DNA from: CAWGJC01 sp965276665
GTDB lineage: Bacteria; Pseudomonadota; Alphaproteobacteria; Acetobacterales; Acetobacteraceae
Assembly (NCBI GenBank): GCA_965276665.1
Contig: OZ255620.1
Span: 3,844,001 to 3,908,000 of the forward strand
Direction of reading: 5' to 3'
Length of the DNA stretch: 64,000 bases
The translations under genes and the position numbers were made by a program. Every line of letters begins with the position of its first letter. Positions within the stretch are counted from its first letter, which is position 1. The notes below the pieces were generated by a model, which worked only from the letters and a program-made list of their open reading frames with translations, made no database searches and was not told the origin of the DNA. Positions 45,055 to 54,897 of this stretch are shown in pieces.

Positions 45055-47007
45055 TCAGGCCGGAACGGTGGCGGCGCGCCGCGCGGGGGCGCCGACGCGG
45101 AGCCGCCGGTCGGCGAGCGAGAGGCCGCCGCCGGCCGCCATGACCAGCGCGCCGAGCCAGATCCAGGGGGCGAGCGTGTTGTCGTGCAGGCGCATCACCG
45201 CGGCCCCGTCCCGCTCGTCGCCGAGCACGGCGTAGATGTCGCGGAACCCGTTGGTGCGGATCGCGGTGTCCGTCGTCGTGGTCTGCGCCACCGGGAAGCT
45301 GCGCCGCGACGGGTGCAGCGTGGCCAGCACCTGTCCGTGCTGCCCGATCTGGATGTTCGCCACGCGGGCCGAGAAATTCGGGCCGGGCGCGTCGCTGAGC
45401 GAGAGCAGCGTCCAGTCATAGCCGGCGAAGGTGATCGTCTGGCCGGGCCGGATCAGCACCACCTCCTGCCTGGCCAGCGACATCCCCGCGATGCCGGCGA
45501 CGGTGAGCGCCATGCCGGCATGGGCGATGCAGGCCCCCCAGGCGGAGAGCGGCAGGCCACCGAGCCGGGCCAGGCTGTCGCCGGGCGGGACGCGGAACAG
45601 GCGCACACGCTCGACGATGGGCGCGAAGCTGCCAAAGGCGAGCCAGGCGGCGAGGCCGAAGAACACCGCGGGGATCGCCTTGGTGCCGAGTGCGGCGCCG
45701 ATGCCGACCACCGCCGCGATCAGCAACGCCCACCAGAGCCGCATCAGCGCCTGTCCCAGCGCCGCGCGCTTCCAGGACAGCACCGGCCCCACCACCATCG
45801 CGGCGAAGACCGGCACCGCCAGCGGCAGCGCCGTCGCGTTGAAGAACGGCGCGCCGACGCTGATCTTGCGCCCGACCAGATCGGCCAGCAGCGGATACAT
45901 CGTGCCGGTGATCACCACCGCGCAGATCGAGCAGAGCAGGATGTTGTTCAGCACGAGCGCGCCCTCCCGCGAGATCGGCGCGAACAGCCCACCGGAGACG
46001 AGGCGGGGCGCGCGGATCGCGAAGAGCAGCAGCGAGGCGCCGATCACGATCGCCAGCAGCACGAGGATGAAGCTGCCGCGCGCCGGGTCGTTGGCGAAGG
46101 CGTGCACCGAATCGAGGATGCCGGAGCGCACCAGGAAGGTGCCGGTCAGCGACAGCGAGAAGGTGCCGATCGCCAGCAGCACCGTCCACACCTTCATCGC
46201 CTCGCGCTTCTCGACCACGAGCGCCGAGTGCAGCAGGGCGGTGCCGGTGAGCCAGGGCATCAGCGAGGCGTTCTCCACTGGATCCCAGAACCAGAACCCG
46301 CCCCAGCCGAGCTCGTAATAGGCCCACCACGACCCCAGCGCGATGCCGCAGGTGAGGAAGCACCAGGAAAGCAGCGTCCAGGGCCGCACCCAGCGCCCCC
46401 AGGAGGCGTCCACCCGCCCCTCGATCAGCGCCGCGACGGCAAAGGCGAACGGCACCGCGAAGCCGACATAGCCCGCGTAGAGGATCGGCGGGTGCATGGC
46501 GAGCCCGGGATCCTGCAGCAGCGGGTTGATGTTCTGCCCGTCCACCGGTGGCGGCCAGACCCGCAGGAACGGGTTGGAGGCGGTGAGCGCGAACAGCAGG
46601 AAGCCGGCCGAGACGAAGCCGAGCACGCCGATCACCCGCGCCCGCAGCGCCGAGGGCAGGCCGCGTCCGAACGCCGCCACCGCCCCGCCGCAGAGGGCGA
46701 GAATCAGCCCCCAGAGCAGGATCGATCCCTCGTGGTTTCCCCAGGTGCCGGTGATCCGATAGATCAGCGGCTCCATGCTGTTGCTGTTCTGCGCGACGTT
46801 CAGCACCGAGTAATCGTCGGTGACGCCGCTCCACATCAGGCAGAGAAAGGCGGTGCCGAGGGCGAGAAGCTGGCCGAGCGCGAGCCCGGGCGCCGCCGCC
46901 ATCAGCCGCGAATCGCGCCGCTGCGCGCCGTAGAGCGGCACCACCGCCTGCGCCGCCGCCAGCATGCAGGCCAGCGCGAGCGCGAAATGGCCGAGTTCCG
47001 GGATCAT
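45055..47007 (-). CDS. ccmF: Haem lyase CcmF
   Basis: This 650-residue polytopic membrane protein of the HHP family ligates haem from holo-CcmE to apocytochromes. The WWD-type domain is seen in WGNHEGSILLWGLILALCGG and GWGGFWFWDPVENASLMPWL. About 14 hydrophobic segments and a periplasmic domain near the C-terminus fit the family length. It starts 10 bases after ccmE. Confidence 0.95.
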   Translation of the reverse strand: MIPELGHFALALACMLAAAQAVVPLYGAQRRDSRLMAAAPGLALGQLLALGTAFLCLMWSGVTDDYSVLNVAQNSNSMEPLIYRITGTWGNHEGSILLWGLILALCGGAVAAFGRGLPSALRARVIGVLGFVSAGFLLFALTASNPFLRVWPPPVDGQNINPLLQDPGLAMHPPILYAGYVGFAVPFAFAVAALIEGRVDASWGRWVRPWTLLSWCFLTCGIALGSWWAYYELGWGGFWFWDPVENASLMPWLTGTALLHSALVVEKREAMKVWTVLLAIGTFSLSLTGTFLVRSGILDSVHAFANDPARGSFILVLLAIVIGASLLLFAIRAPRLVSGGLFAPISREGALVLNNILLCSICAVVITGTMYPLLADLVGRKISVGAPFFNATALPLAVPVFAAMVVGPVLSWKRAALGQALMRLWWALLIAAVVGIGAALGTKAIPAVFFGLAAWLAFGSFAPIVERVRLFRVPPGDSLARLGGLPLSAWGACIAHAGMALTVAGIAGMSLARQEVVLIRPGQTITFAGYDWTLLSLSDAPGPNFSARVANIQIGQHGQVLATLHPSRRSFPVAQTTTTDTAIRTNGFRDIYAVLGDERDGAAVMRLHDNTLAPWIWLGALVMAAGGGLSLADRRLRVGAPARRAATVPA

Positions 47008-47017
47008 CGCTCGCGCG

Positions 47018-47542
47018 TCATCCGCGGCTGTCTTTCGCCAGGAGGGCGGCCGGCGACGCCTTCGCCAACCCGTCCCAGGTGGCGGCCGGCGGCGGCGGCC
47101 CGGCGCTCGGGTTCCAGTGCCCGCTCCGCTTCAGCGCGTCCGCGACGTCCTTCGGCATGTAGGTCTCGTCATGCTTCGCCAGCACCTCCGAGGCGCGGAA
47201 CGTGCCGTCCGCCTGCAGCGTGCCGAGCGCCACGATGCCCTGCCCCTCGCGGAACAGGTCGGGCAGCATCCCGGCGTAGCTGACATCCACGGCGGTCCTG
47301 CCGTCGGTGACGCGGAAGCGGGCGACCGGGTGGCCGTTCTCGTCCAGATGCTCGACGCTGCCGGCCTGCACCAGGCCGCCGAGCCGGAGCGCCCGGCCCG
47401 GCGCCGCCTTGGCGGCGAGATCGGACGGTCCCACGAAGAACACCATGTCGCTGCCAAAGGCGGTGAGGGCAAGCGCGGTCGCGCTGCCCAGCCCCATGCC
47501 GCAGGCGACGACGATCCAGAGGCGGCGGCGCTTGCGCGTCAT
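47018..47542 (-). CDS. ccmE: Haem chaperone CcmE
   Basis: The 174-residue periplasmic chaperone covalently binds haem through His124 in LAKHDETYMP, with Tyr128 as a further ligand. One N-terminal anchor (LWIVVACGMGLGSATALALT) precedes an OB-fold domain (GRALRLGGLVQAGSV, VARFRVTDG, VSYAGMLPDLFREGQGIVA). ATG 47542 overlaps the ccmD stop as ATGA. The open frame upstream is only the shadow of the ccmD repeats. Confidence 0.95.
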   Translation of the reverse strand: MTRKRRRLWIVVACGMGLGSATALALTAFGSDMVFFVGPSDLAAKAAPGRALRLGGLVQAGSVEHLDENGHPVARFRVTDGRTAVDVSYAGMLPDLFREGQGIVALGTLQADGTFRASEVLAKHDETYMPKDVADALKRSGHWNPSAGPPPPAATWDGLAKASPAALLAKDSRG

Positions 47543-47724
47543 CGCGCAGGCCGCAACCCGGCGCGGGAATCGAGGCCGGCACGGGAATCGAGGCCGGCAC
47601 GGGGATCGAGCGCCGCGAGGCGCCGGCGCGCGCGGCCGAGGCGGAGCATCGCGCCCACGCCGAGCCAGCAAGGCACGATGACGGCCAGCGCATAGGCCCC
47701 GGCGATGAACGGCAGATGGGTCAC
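47539..47724 (-). CDS. ccmD: Cytochrome c maturation protein CcmD with C-terminal repeat
   Basis: This 61-residue small membrane protein helps release holo-CcmE from CcmABC. It begins at GTG 47724, overlapping the ccmC stop, with HLPFIAGAYALAVIVPCWLG as the single span, followed by the basic RLGRARRRLAALDP. The C-terminus holds three copies of a six-residue unit (RAGLDS/RAGLRP) encoded by 18-bp DNA repeats. Confidence 0.85.
   Translation of the reverse strand: MTHLPFIAGAYALAVIVPCWLGVGAMLRLGRARRRLAALDPRAGLDSRAGLDSRAGLRPAR
47558..47611. repeat. Three tandem 18-bp repeats inside ccmD
   Basis: Units at 47558, 47576 and 47594 share CCGGC(G/A)CGGG(A/G)ATCGAG and differ by one to two bases. As in ccmH, the length is a multiple of three, so the frame is kept. 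Confidence 0.9.
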
Positions 47725-48506
47725 GCCACCTCTCCCGCCCGCGCCATCAGCAGGCCGCGCACCCGCCGCTCCATCACCGAAGCGCGCAGCCGCGCCACCA
47801 CGATCGCCGCGAACAGCAGGGTGAAGCCGAGCGCCGAGACCAGCAGCGGCCACAGCATCGTCGCATACATGGTCGGCGCGCCGGTCAGGGTGATGCTGTC
47901 CGGCTGGTGCAGCGTGTTCCACCAGTCGACGCTGAACTTGATGATCGGCAGATCAACCGCGCCGACCAGCGCCAGGATCGCGCCGGCGCGATAGCCGCGC
48001 GCCGGCTCGTCAAAGGCGCGGACCAGCGCGATATGCCCGAGATAGAGGAAGAACAGCACCAGCACGGAGGTGAGCCGCGCATCCCACACCCACCAGGCGC
48101 CCCACATCGGCTTGCCCCAAAGGCTGCCGCTGGCAAGGCACAGGCCGGTGAAGGCCGCGCCCACCGGCCCGATCTCCACCGCGGCGAGATCAGCGAGCGG
48201 ATGGCGCCAGACGATCGAGACAAGCGAGCAAAAGGCAAGGCCGGCATAGCCCGCCGAGGCCAGCCACGCCGCCGGGACGTGCACATACATGATCCGCACC
48301 GCATCGCCCTGCTGCCAGTCAGCCGGCGCGAACACCAGACCCCAGACCAGGCCCGCCACCGTCAGCACCACGCCAGGCACCGTCAAAAACGGCTGCGCCC
48401 GCCCCGCAATCCGCAGAAAACGGCCAGGATTGGCGAAACGGTGAAGTCCACCCCCGCCCCCCAGCCGCAACCCAAAAATAATGCTCCTGTCCACACCGCG
48501 AACCAT
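47721..48506 (-). CDS. ccmC: Haem exporter protein CcmC
   Basis: This 261-residue six-span protein loads haem onto CcmE. It carries the WWD motif SLWGKPMWGAWWVWDARLTS and two conserved His regions (VRIMYVHVPAAW, LVRAFDEPARGYRAGAIL). The Gly-rich stretch before LHRFANPGRFLRIAG is a slightly long N-terminus. It leads the ccmCDEFGHI operon. ccmA and ccmB are not in the window. Confidence 0.93.
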   Translation of the reverse strand: MVRGVDRSIIFGLRLGGGGGLHRFANPGRFLRIAGRAQPFLTVPGVVLTVAGLVWGLVFAPADWQQGDAVRIMYVHVPAAWLASAGYAGLAFCSLVSIVWRHPLADLAAVEIGPVGAAFTGLCLASGSLWGKPMWGAWWVWDARLTSVLVLFFLYLGHIALVRAFDEPARGYRAGAILALVGAVDLPIIKFSVDWWNTLHQPDSITLTGAPTMYATMLWPLLVSALGFTLLFAAIVVARLRASVMERRVRGLLMARAGEVA

Positions 48507-48576
48507 ACCCTCACACGGGCCAGGATTGAAGGCTCGCGAACTTAACTTGTTTCCACGTCCGGGCTTGCTTTCACCT

Positions 48577-48682
48577 TAGAGCATCATCCGTTCGAGCGGA
48601 CTCGTTCGAGCGGATAAAAATGCTCGCCAAAGCAAAGAGCTAGAGCTTGTGCAGTGAGCGAATGCGAACGGAACATGCTCTA
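48577..48682. repeat. 106-bp intergenic repeat, copy A (TAGAGCA...TGCTCTA)
   Basis: It begins TAGAGCATCATCCGTTCGAG and ends in CATGCTCTA. It holds an inner inverted repeat (ATCCGTTCGAG...GTTCGAGCGGAT). A copy of exactly the same length with few differences is at 61400-61505. It lies in the divergent gap (48507-48768) between ccmC and the YciI gene, which has no other feature. Confidence 0.85.
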
Positions 48683-48768
48683 GGGATTTGCGACCGGCTG
48701 GCCGACCGGCTTGAACCCGACCCCGCAACCGATAGTCTCGACGCCCGGAACGACAGGAAACGACCGCC

Positions 48769-49062
48769 ATGCTCTTCGCCCTGATCTGCATCGACAAGCC
48801 GGCGCGGCTCGACGTCCGCCTCGCGAGCCGGCCGAACCACCTGGCCTATCTCGAAACCTATAAATCGAAGCTCGTGCAGGTCGGGCCGCTGCTCGACGAC
48901 GAGAGCCGCCCCTGCGGGACGCTTCTGGTGGTCGATGTCGCCGATCGCGCCGAGGCGGAGGGGTTCGCCGAGGGGGACCCCTATGCCAAGGCCGGGCTGT
49001 TCGAGAGCACGGTCATCCGCCCCTTTCGCATAGTCTACAAGGACGGCGAAGCGGTGAGCTGA
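48769..49062 (+). CDS. YciI family protein
   Basis: This 97-residue YciI/YCII-like dimeric alpha-beta barrel protein (MLFALICIDKPARLDVRLAS, RPNHLAYLETYKSKLVQVGP, ALLDDE-type turn, ESTVIRPF) has His44-region residues of the small-molecule pocket. Such proteins are often of unknown substrate. It starts a small plus-strand run with the EVE and Rieske genes. Confidence 0.85.
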   Translation: MLFALICIDKPARLDVRLASRPNHLAYLETYKSKLVQVGPLLDDESRPCGTLLVVDVADRAEAEGFAEGDPYAKAGLFESTVIRPFRIVYKDGEAVS

Positions 49063-49071
49063 GACGCGGCG

Positions 49072-49485
49072 ATGAACCGCTGGCTGGTCAAATCCGAGCC
49101 CGACTCCTTCTCCTGGGACCAGCAGGTCGCCAACGGCGTCGAGCCCTGGACCGGCGTGCGCAACCATGCGGCGCAGGGCCATCTCAAGGCGATGAAGAAG
49201 GGCGACCGCGCCTTCTTCTACCACTCGAACCAGGGCAAGGAGATCGTCGGCATCGTCGAGGTGGCGCGCGCGGCCTATCCCGACCCGACCGACAAGACCG
49301 GCAAATGGATCTGCGTCGACATGCGCGCGCTCCGCAAGGTGCCGCACCCGGTCGGCCTGGCCGCGATCAAGGCGGATCCGGCGTTCGAGGGTTTCGCGCT
49401 GATCCGCCTGTCCCGCCTCTCGGTGATGCCGGTCTCAACGGAGCACTGGACGCGTATCTGCAAGCTCGGCGGCGTGCGCGGGTGA
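49072..49485 (+). CDS. EVE domain protein (thymocyte nuclear protein 1-like)
   Basis: The 137-residue protein consists of one EVE domain: MNRWLVKSEPDSFSWDQQVA, WTGVRNHAAQGHLKAMKKGD and RAFFYHSNQGKEIVGIVEVA. The PUA-like fold is related to modified-base readers such as YTH. The role is probably binding of modified nucleic acid, shown only by family. It starts 9 bases after the YciI gene. Confidence 0.9.
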   Translation: MNRWLVKSEPDSFSWDQQVANGVEPWTGVRNHAAQGHLKAMKKGDRAFFYHSNQGKEIVGIVEVARAAYPDPTDKTGKWICVDMRALRKVPHPVGLAAIKADPAFEGFALIRLSRLSVMPVSTEHWTRICKLGGVRG

Positions 49486-49832
49486 GCGAGCGGCTGCGCA
49501 CGCTCTGCCGGATCGACGACATCGCGGACGGCACCGCACGCGGTTTCACCGCCGGCACCGGCGGGTTCGTCGGCCTGTTCGCGGTGCGCTGGGGGGCCGC
49601 GATCCATGTCTACGTCAATTCCTGCCCGCATATCGGCGTGCCGCTCGACTGGGCGCCGGACCGCTTCCTGAACAGCCGCGGCGACCGCATCATCTGCTCC
49701 ACCCACGGCGCCGAATTCCGCATCACTGATGGCGTCTGCATCCAGGGACCCTGCCTCGGCGAGGCCCTGGAAACGGTGCCGGTCTTGCTCCGCGACGGGA
49801 TGGTGCTGGTGCCGGAGGATGCCGGGATCTGA
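49482..49832 (+). CDS. Rieske [2Fe-2S] ferredoxin-type protein
   Basis: This 116-residue soluble protein has the Rieske motifs C48-x-H50 (NSCPHIGVPLDW) and C72-x2-H75 (IICSTHGAEFRI), without a membrane span or oxygenase domain. It resembles stand-alone Rieske electron carriers. GTG 49482 overlaps the EVE gene stop as GTGA. The redox partner is unknown. Confidence 0.88.
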   Translation: MSERLRTLCRIDDIADGTARGFTAGTGGFVGLFAVRWGAAIHVYVNSCPHIGVPLDWAPDRFLNSRGDRIICSTHGAEFRITDGVCIQGPCLGEALETVPVLLRDGMVLVPEDAGI

Positions 49833-49843
49833 GCTTGGGGAAA

Positions 49844-50051
49844 GGCCAGGGGCGCTGCCCCTGGACCCCGCCAAGGGAGTCGCCCTTGGAACCCGGGTGG
49901 CGCTTTGCGCGAGTGTGGTGCGGTCGGGGGACCAAATCTACCGCCGGGAACGTCCCGGGACGTTTGATGCGCTACGCGCGAAGCGCAAGCTCAATCATCG
50001 GGTTCCAAGGGCGACTGCCCTTGGCGGGGTCCAGGGGCAGCGCCCCTGGCC
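49844..50051. repeat. Long inverted repeat with nested hairpins
   Basis: Arm 1 (49844-49895) and arm 2 (49999-50051) are inverted copies of about 52 bp differing by one inserted base. Each arm itself contains two small palindromes (CCAGGGGCGCTGCCCCTGG and CCAAGGGAGTCGCCCTTGG). The 103-bp centre holds more short inverted pieces (GGGAACGTCCCGGGACGTT). It fills the 287-bp gap between the Rieske gene and the acetyl-CoA synthetase gene. It resembles dispersed GC-rich repeats of Acetobacteraceae as I recall them. Confidence 0.85.
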
Positions 50052-50119
50052 TTCGAACCTCGACGCCTCCCCCAACCGGGCCTAATCATGACCGCACAAG
50101 AAACGCATGAGGAACGCCG

Positions 50120-52054
<1,935 letters not shown>

Positions 52055-52083
52055 CAGCCGGCCCGGCGCGCGATTTCGTCGCG

Positions 52084-52767
52084 CTATTCCGCCACGTGCC
52101 CGAGCAGCGGCGCGACCAGGCTGTCGACACCCGTCCAGACGATCTGCACGCCGATGCAGAGCAGCAGGAAGGCGGCGAGGCGGCTGAAGATGCGCGCGCC
52201 GGTTTCGCCGAGCAGGGCGATCAGCCGGTCGGCCTCGCGATAGGCGAGCCAGATCACCAGGGCGAGCACAGCGGCGGCGAGTGTCACGCCGGTGAAGAAG
52301 CGGAGCGTGGCGCCGCTCGCCGGGTGCGTCGAGGAAAGCGCGATCGCGACCGAGATCGTGCCAGGCCCGGTGGTGAGCGGCATGGTGAGCGGAAAGAACG
52401 CGATGTCCTCGGTGCGCTCGCCGGTTTCCGCGGCCTCCTGCTTGCTGCGATGCACCTGCTCGGGGGTCATCAGCAGCCGCCAGGCCGAGAAGGCGACGAC
52501 GATGCCGCCGCCGACGCGGAGCGCGCCGAGGCTGATGCCGAAAAACGCGAGCACGTAGCTGCCGGCGAGCAGCGAGAACACCAGCACGCAGAAGGCGTAG
52601 ATCGCGACGCGGCCCGCGATGCCGGCTCGCTCGGCATGCGAGCGGCCTTGCGTCACCTCGCCGAAGATCAGCGCGACCCCGATCGGGTTCACGATCGAGA
52701 ACAGCGCCGGAAAGGCGAGCAGGAAGGCCGAGAAGGCGGTGGTGGGCGGCGAGCCGGTGGGAATCAT
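52084..52767 (-). CDS. MarC family integral membrane protein
   Basis: This 227-residue, about six-span protein of the UPF0056/MarC family shows FSIVNPIGVALIFGEVTQGR and FFPLTMPLTTGPGTISVAIA. Despite the name, MarC is not a proven antibiotic exporter. It follows the M20 gene with a 4-base overlap and is convergent with the acetyl-CoA synthetase gene. Confidence 0.88.
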   Translation of the reverse strand: MIPTGSPPTTAFSAFLLAFPALFSIVNPIGVALIFGEVTQGRSHAERAGIAGRVAIYAFCVLVFSLLAGSYVLAFFGISLGALRVGGGIVVAFSAWRLLMTPEQVHRSKQEAAETGERTEDIAFFPLTMPLTTGPGTISVAIALSSTHPASGATLRFFTGVTLAAAVLALVIWLAYREADRLIALLGETGARIFSRLAAFLLLCIGVQIVWTGVDSLVAPLLGHVAE

Positions 52768-53936
52768 CCGCGCGGCAGTTCCTGCTCGACGAGCGTCGCC
52801 CAGAACGAGGCGCCGATCGGCAGCATGTCGTCGTTGAAATCGTAGCGTGGGTGATGCACCGGCACGAGGCCCTTGCTGGCGCCGCGCTGACCGATCCGCA
52901 CGAAGCAGCCGGGCACGCGCAGCGCCATGAAGGAGAAATCCTCGCCCCCCATGCCGGGCGGCCGCGCGCGGGTGATCTTCGTCTCGCCGAGCAGCCTGCC
53001 GGCGGCGAGCGCCGCGCGCTCGGTCGCCGCCTCGTCGTTCACCACCGGCGGGTAGCCGCGCGCAAAATCGAGCTCCGCCTCCGCGCCGTTCGCCGCGGCG
53101 ATCTGGCGCACCACCTCGCCCATCAACTCCTCCATCCGGTCCTGCACATGCGGCTTCAGCGTGCGGACCGTGCCGCGCAGCACCGCCTCCTCCGGGATGA
53201 CGTTGTGCGCGGAGCCGGCATGGAACTCGCAGAGCGAGAGCACCGCGCTGTCGATCGGGTCGATGCGCCGGCTGACCAGCGTCTGCAGCGACATCACCAT
53301 CTGCGCACCGACGACGATCGGGTCGATCGCGTGATGCGGCCGCGCCGCGTGGCCGCCCTTGCCGCGGATGGTGATGGAAACGCGGTCGGCGGCGGCGTTC
53401 ACCGTGCCGGCGACGACGGACATCTCGCCCACCGGCAGGAACCCGTCATTATGCGCGCCGAACACCATGTCGCAGGGGAAGCGGTCGAACAGGCCTTCCT
53501 CCACCATCACCCGGCCGCCGCCGCCGCCTTCCTCCGCCGGCTGGAAGATGAAATGCACGGTGCCGTCGAAATTCCGCGTCTCGGCCAGGTATTTCGCCGC
53601 CCCCAGCAGCATCGTCGTGTGGCCGTCATGCCCGCAGGCATGCATCGCGCCGGGATTTGCCGAGCGATGCTCGAAATCATTGGCCTCCTCCATCGGCAGC
53701 GCGTCCATGTCGGCGCGCAAGCCGACCGCCCGGCCGGAGACGCCGTTGCGCAACGTGCCGACCAGCCCGGTGCCGGCGATGCCGCGCGTGACCTCGACGC
53801 CCCATTCGGCGAGTTTCTGCGCCACCATCTCGCTGGTGCGGTGCTCCTCGAAGCCGAGCTCGGGGTGGCGGTGGATATCGCGGCGCCATTCGGCCATCTC
53901 GTCGGCGCTGGCGGCGATGCGGTTGTGCACGGGCAT
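52764..53936 (-). CDS. M20 family amidohydrolase (hippurate hydrolase-like)
   Basis: This 390-residue metallopeptidase-type amidohydrolase has HRHPELGFEEHRTSEMVAQK, the metal site ACGHDGHTTMLLGAAKYL, and FQPAEEGGGGGRVMVEEGLF with catalytic Glu. SITIRGKGGHAARPHHAIDP marks the dimerisation domain, and PPGMGGEDFSFM the last metal ligand region. It probably deacylates N-acyl amino acids. The substrate cannot be told from sequence. Confidence 0.92.
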   Translation of the reverse strand: MPVHNRIAASADEMAEWRRDIHRHPELGFEEHRTSEMVAQKLAEWGVEVTRGIAGTGLVGTLRNGVSGRAVGLRADMDALPMEEANDFEHRSANPGAMHACGHDGHTTMLLGAAKYLAETRNFDGTVHFIFQPAEEGGGGGRVMVEEGLFDRFPCDMVFGAHNDGFLPVGEMSVVAGTVNAAADRVSITIRGKGGHAARPHHAIDPIVVGAQMVMSLQTLVSRRIDPIDSAVLSLCEFHAGSAHNVIPEEAVLRGTVRTLKPHVQDRMEELMGEVVRQIAAANGAEAELDFARGYPPVVNDEAATERAALAAGRLLGETKITRARPPGMGGEDFSFMALRVPGCFVRIGQRGASKGLVPVHHPRYDFNDDMLPIGASFWATLVEQELPRG

Positions 53937-53966
53937 GGCGGTCTCCGAACTCAGGCGTCTCTGAAC

Positions 53967-54662
53967 TCAGGCGTAGCTGACGAAGGTCCAGACGATCAGG
54001 GCGCACAGCACGAGGATCGCGAGCGCGAGCACCGGGCTCGCCATCCGCGGCTGGCGCGTGGCGGCCGGCAGGCGCTTGCGGCCGGTGATCATCGGCCGGA
54101 TCAGGTTCTGCCGCCTCACCGCCCAATAGGCGAGCACCGCGAGAATGTGCAGCGCGATCAGCGTCAGGATGACGTAGTAGAAATTGAACGCATGCCAACC
54201 GGCGAGGCGGTCGCTCATCTGGTGGCTGACATATTTGGCGAGCGGCCCGTCGCTCAGCACGTCGTCGGTCGAAAACAGCCCGAGCCCGACTTGCACTGCG
54301 AGCACCAGCAGCAGCAGCAGCACCATCCAGCCGCCGGCGGCGTTATGGCCGATCTCGGTATCCGGCTCGCGACGGCCGAAATGCGCGAGATGGCTGAACG
54401 CGCTGATCGGGTTCTTCAGGAACTTGCCGAACCGCGCGGTGTCGCTGCCGACGAAGCCCCAGGCGAGGCGGAACAGCAGCAGGGCGAGCATCGCGTAGCC
54501 GGAAAGGAAATGGATCTGCATCCAGTTCTTCTGGATGCTGACATAGCTGAGGATGATCAGCAGCACGACCGCCCAGTGGAACAGCCGCACCGGCGCGTCC
54601 CACACCCGCATGGAGAGCCGGATCTCGCGCACTCTCGGCCCCGTTCTCGTCGCCTCCCGCAT
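53967..54662 (-). CDS. Cytochrome b561 / Ni-Fe hydrogenase-type b cytochrome
   Basis: This 231-residue, four-to-five-span dihaem b-type cytochrome shows VWDAPVRLFHWAVVLLIILS, MQIHFLSGYAMLALLLFRLA and WHAFNFYYVILTLIALHILA, with the His ligands expected for the family. LIRPMITGRKR is typical of the YdhU/HydC type. ATG 54662 has AGGAG 8 bases upstream, though MRVWDAP at 54611 is possible. A 14-base near-repeat (TGAACTCAGGCGT) marks its 3' end. Confidence 0.85.
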   Translation of the reverse strand: MREATRTGPRVREIRLSMRVWDAPVRLFHWAVVLLIILSYVSIQKNWMQIHFLSGYAMLALLLFRLAWGFVGSDTARFGKFLKNPISAFSHLAHFGRREPDTEIGHNAAGGWMVLLLLLVLAVQVGLGLFSTDDVLSDGPLAKYVSHQMSDRLAGWHAFNFYYVILTLIALHILAVLAYWAVRRQNLIRPMITGRKRLPAATRQPRMASPVLALAILVLCALIVWTFVSYA

Positions 54663-54717
54663 TACCCCGCTCCTGCCGCCGAGCGCGGACCCTGCCGCAT
54701 CCCGCGCGCCCGCGCCA

Positions 54718-54753
54718 GGGGCCGTTCGAGGGGCCGTTCGAGGGGCCGTCCCG
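54718..54753. repeat. Three 12-bp tandem repeats in a divergent promoter region
   Basis: GGGGCCGTTCGA occurs twice exactly, followed by a third unit with three changes. It lies in the 235-bp gap between the b561 gene (minus) and the LysM gene (plus), where promoters for both are expected. Confidence 0.7.
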
Positions 54754-54897
54754 GGGGCCATGGCGGCGTGGATTTCGGCTCTGATTCGAGGGCCTGGGGA
54801 GCGGCATCTCTTGCGGTCGGCGGCCGCTCGCCGGTTCGTGGCTGTTTCGCTTGCGGCAATGATTTGCCGCGGCCGGGGCGCCGGCTTAGCCTTGCGC

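Noticed and set aside
44329..47283. 984-codon plus-strand frame opposite the ccm operon
   Set aside because: It starts in the ccmH repeat and is a low-complexity Arg/Glu/His shadow of ccmF and its neighbours.
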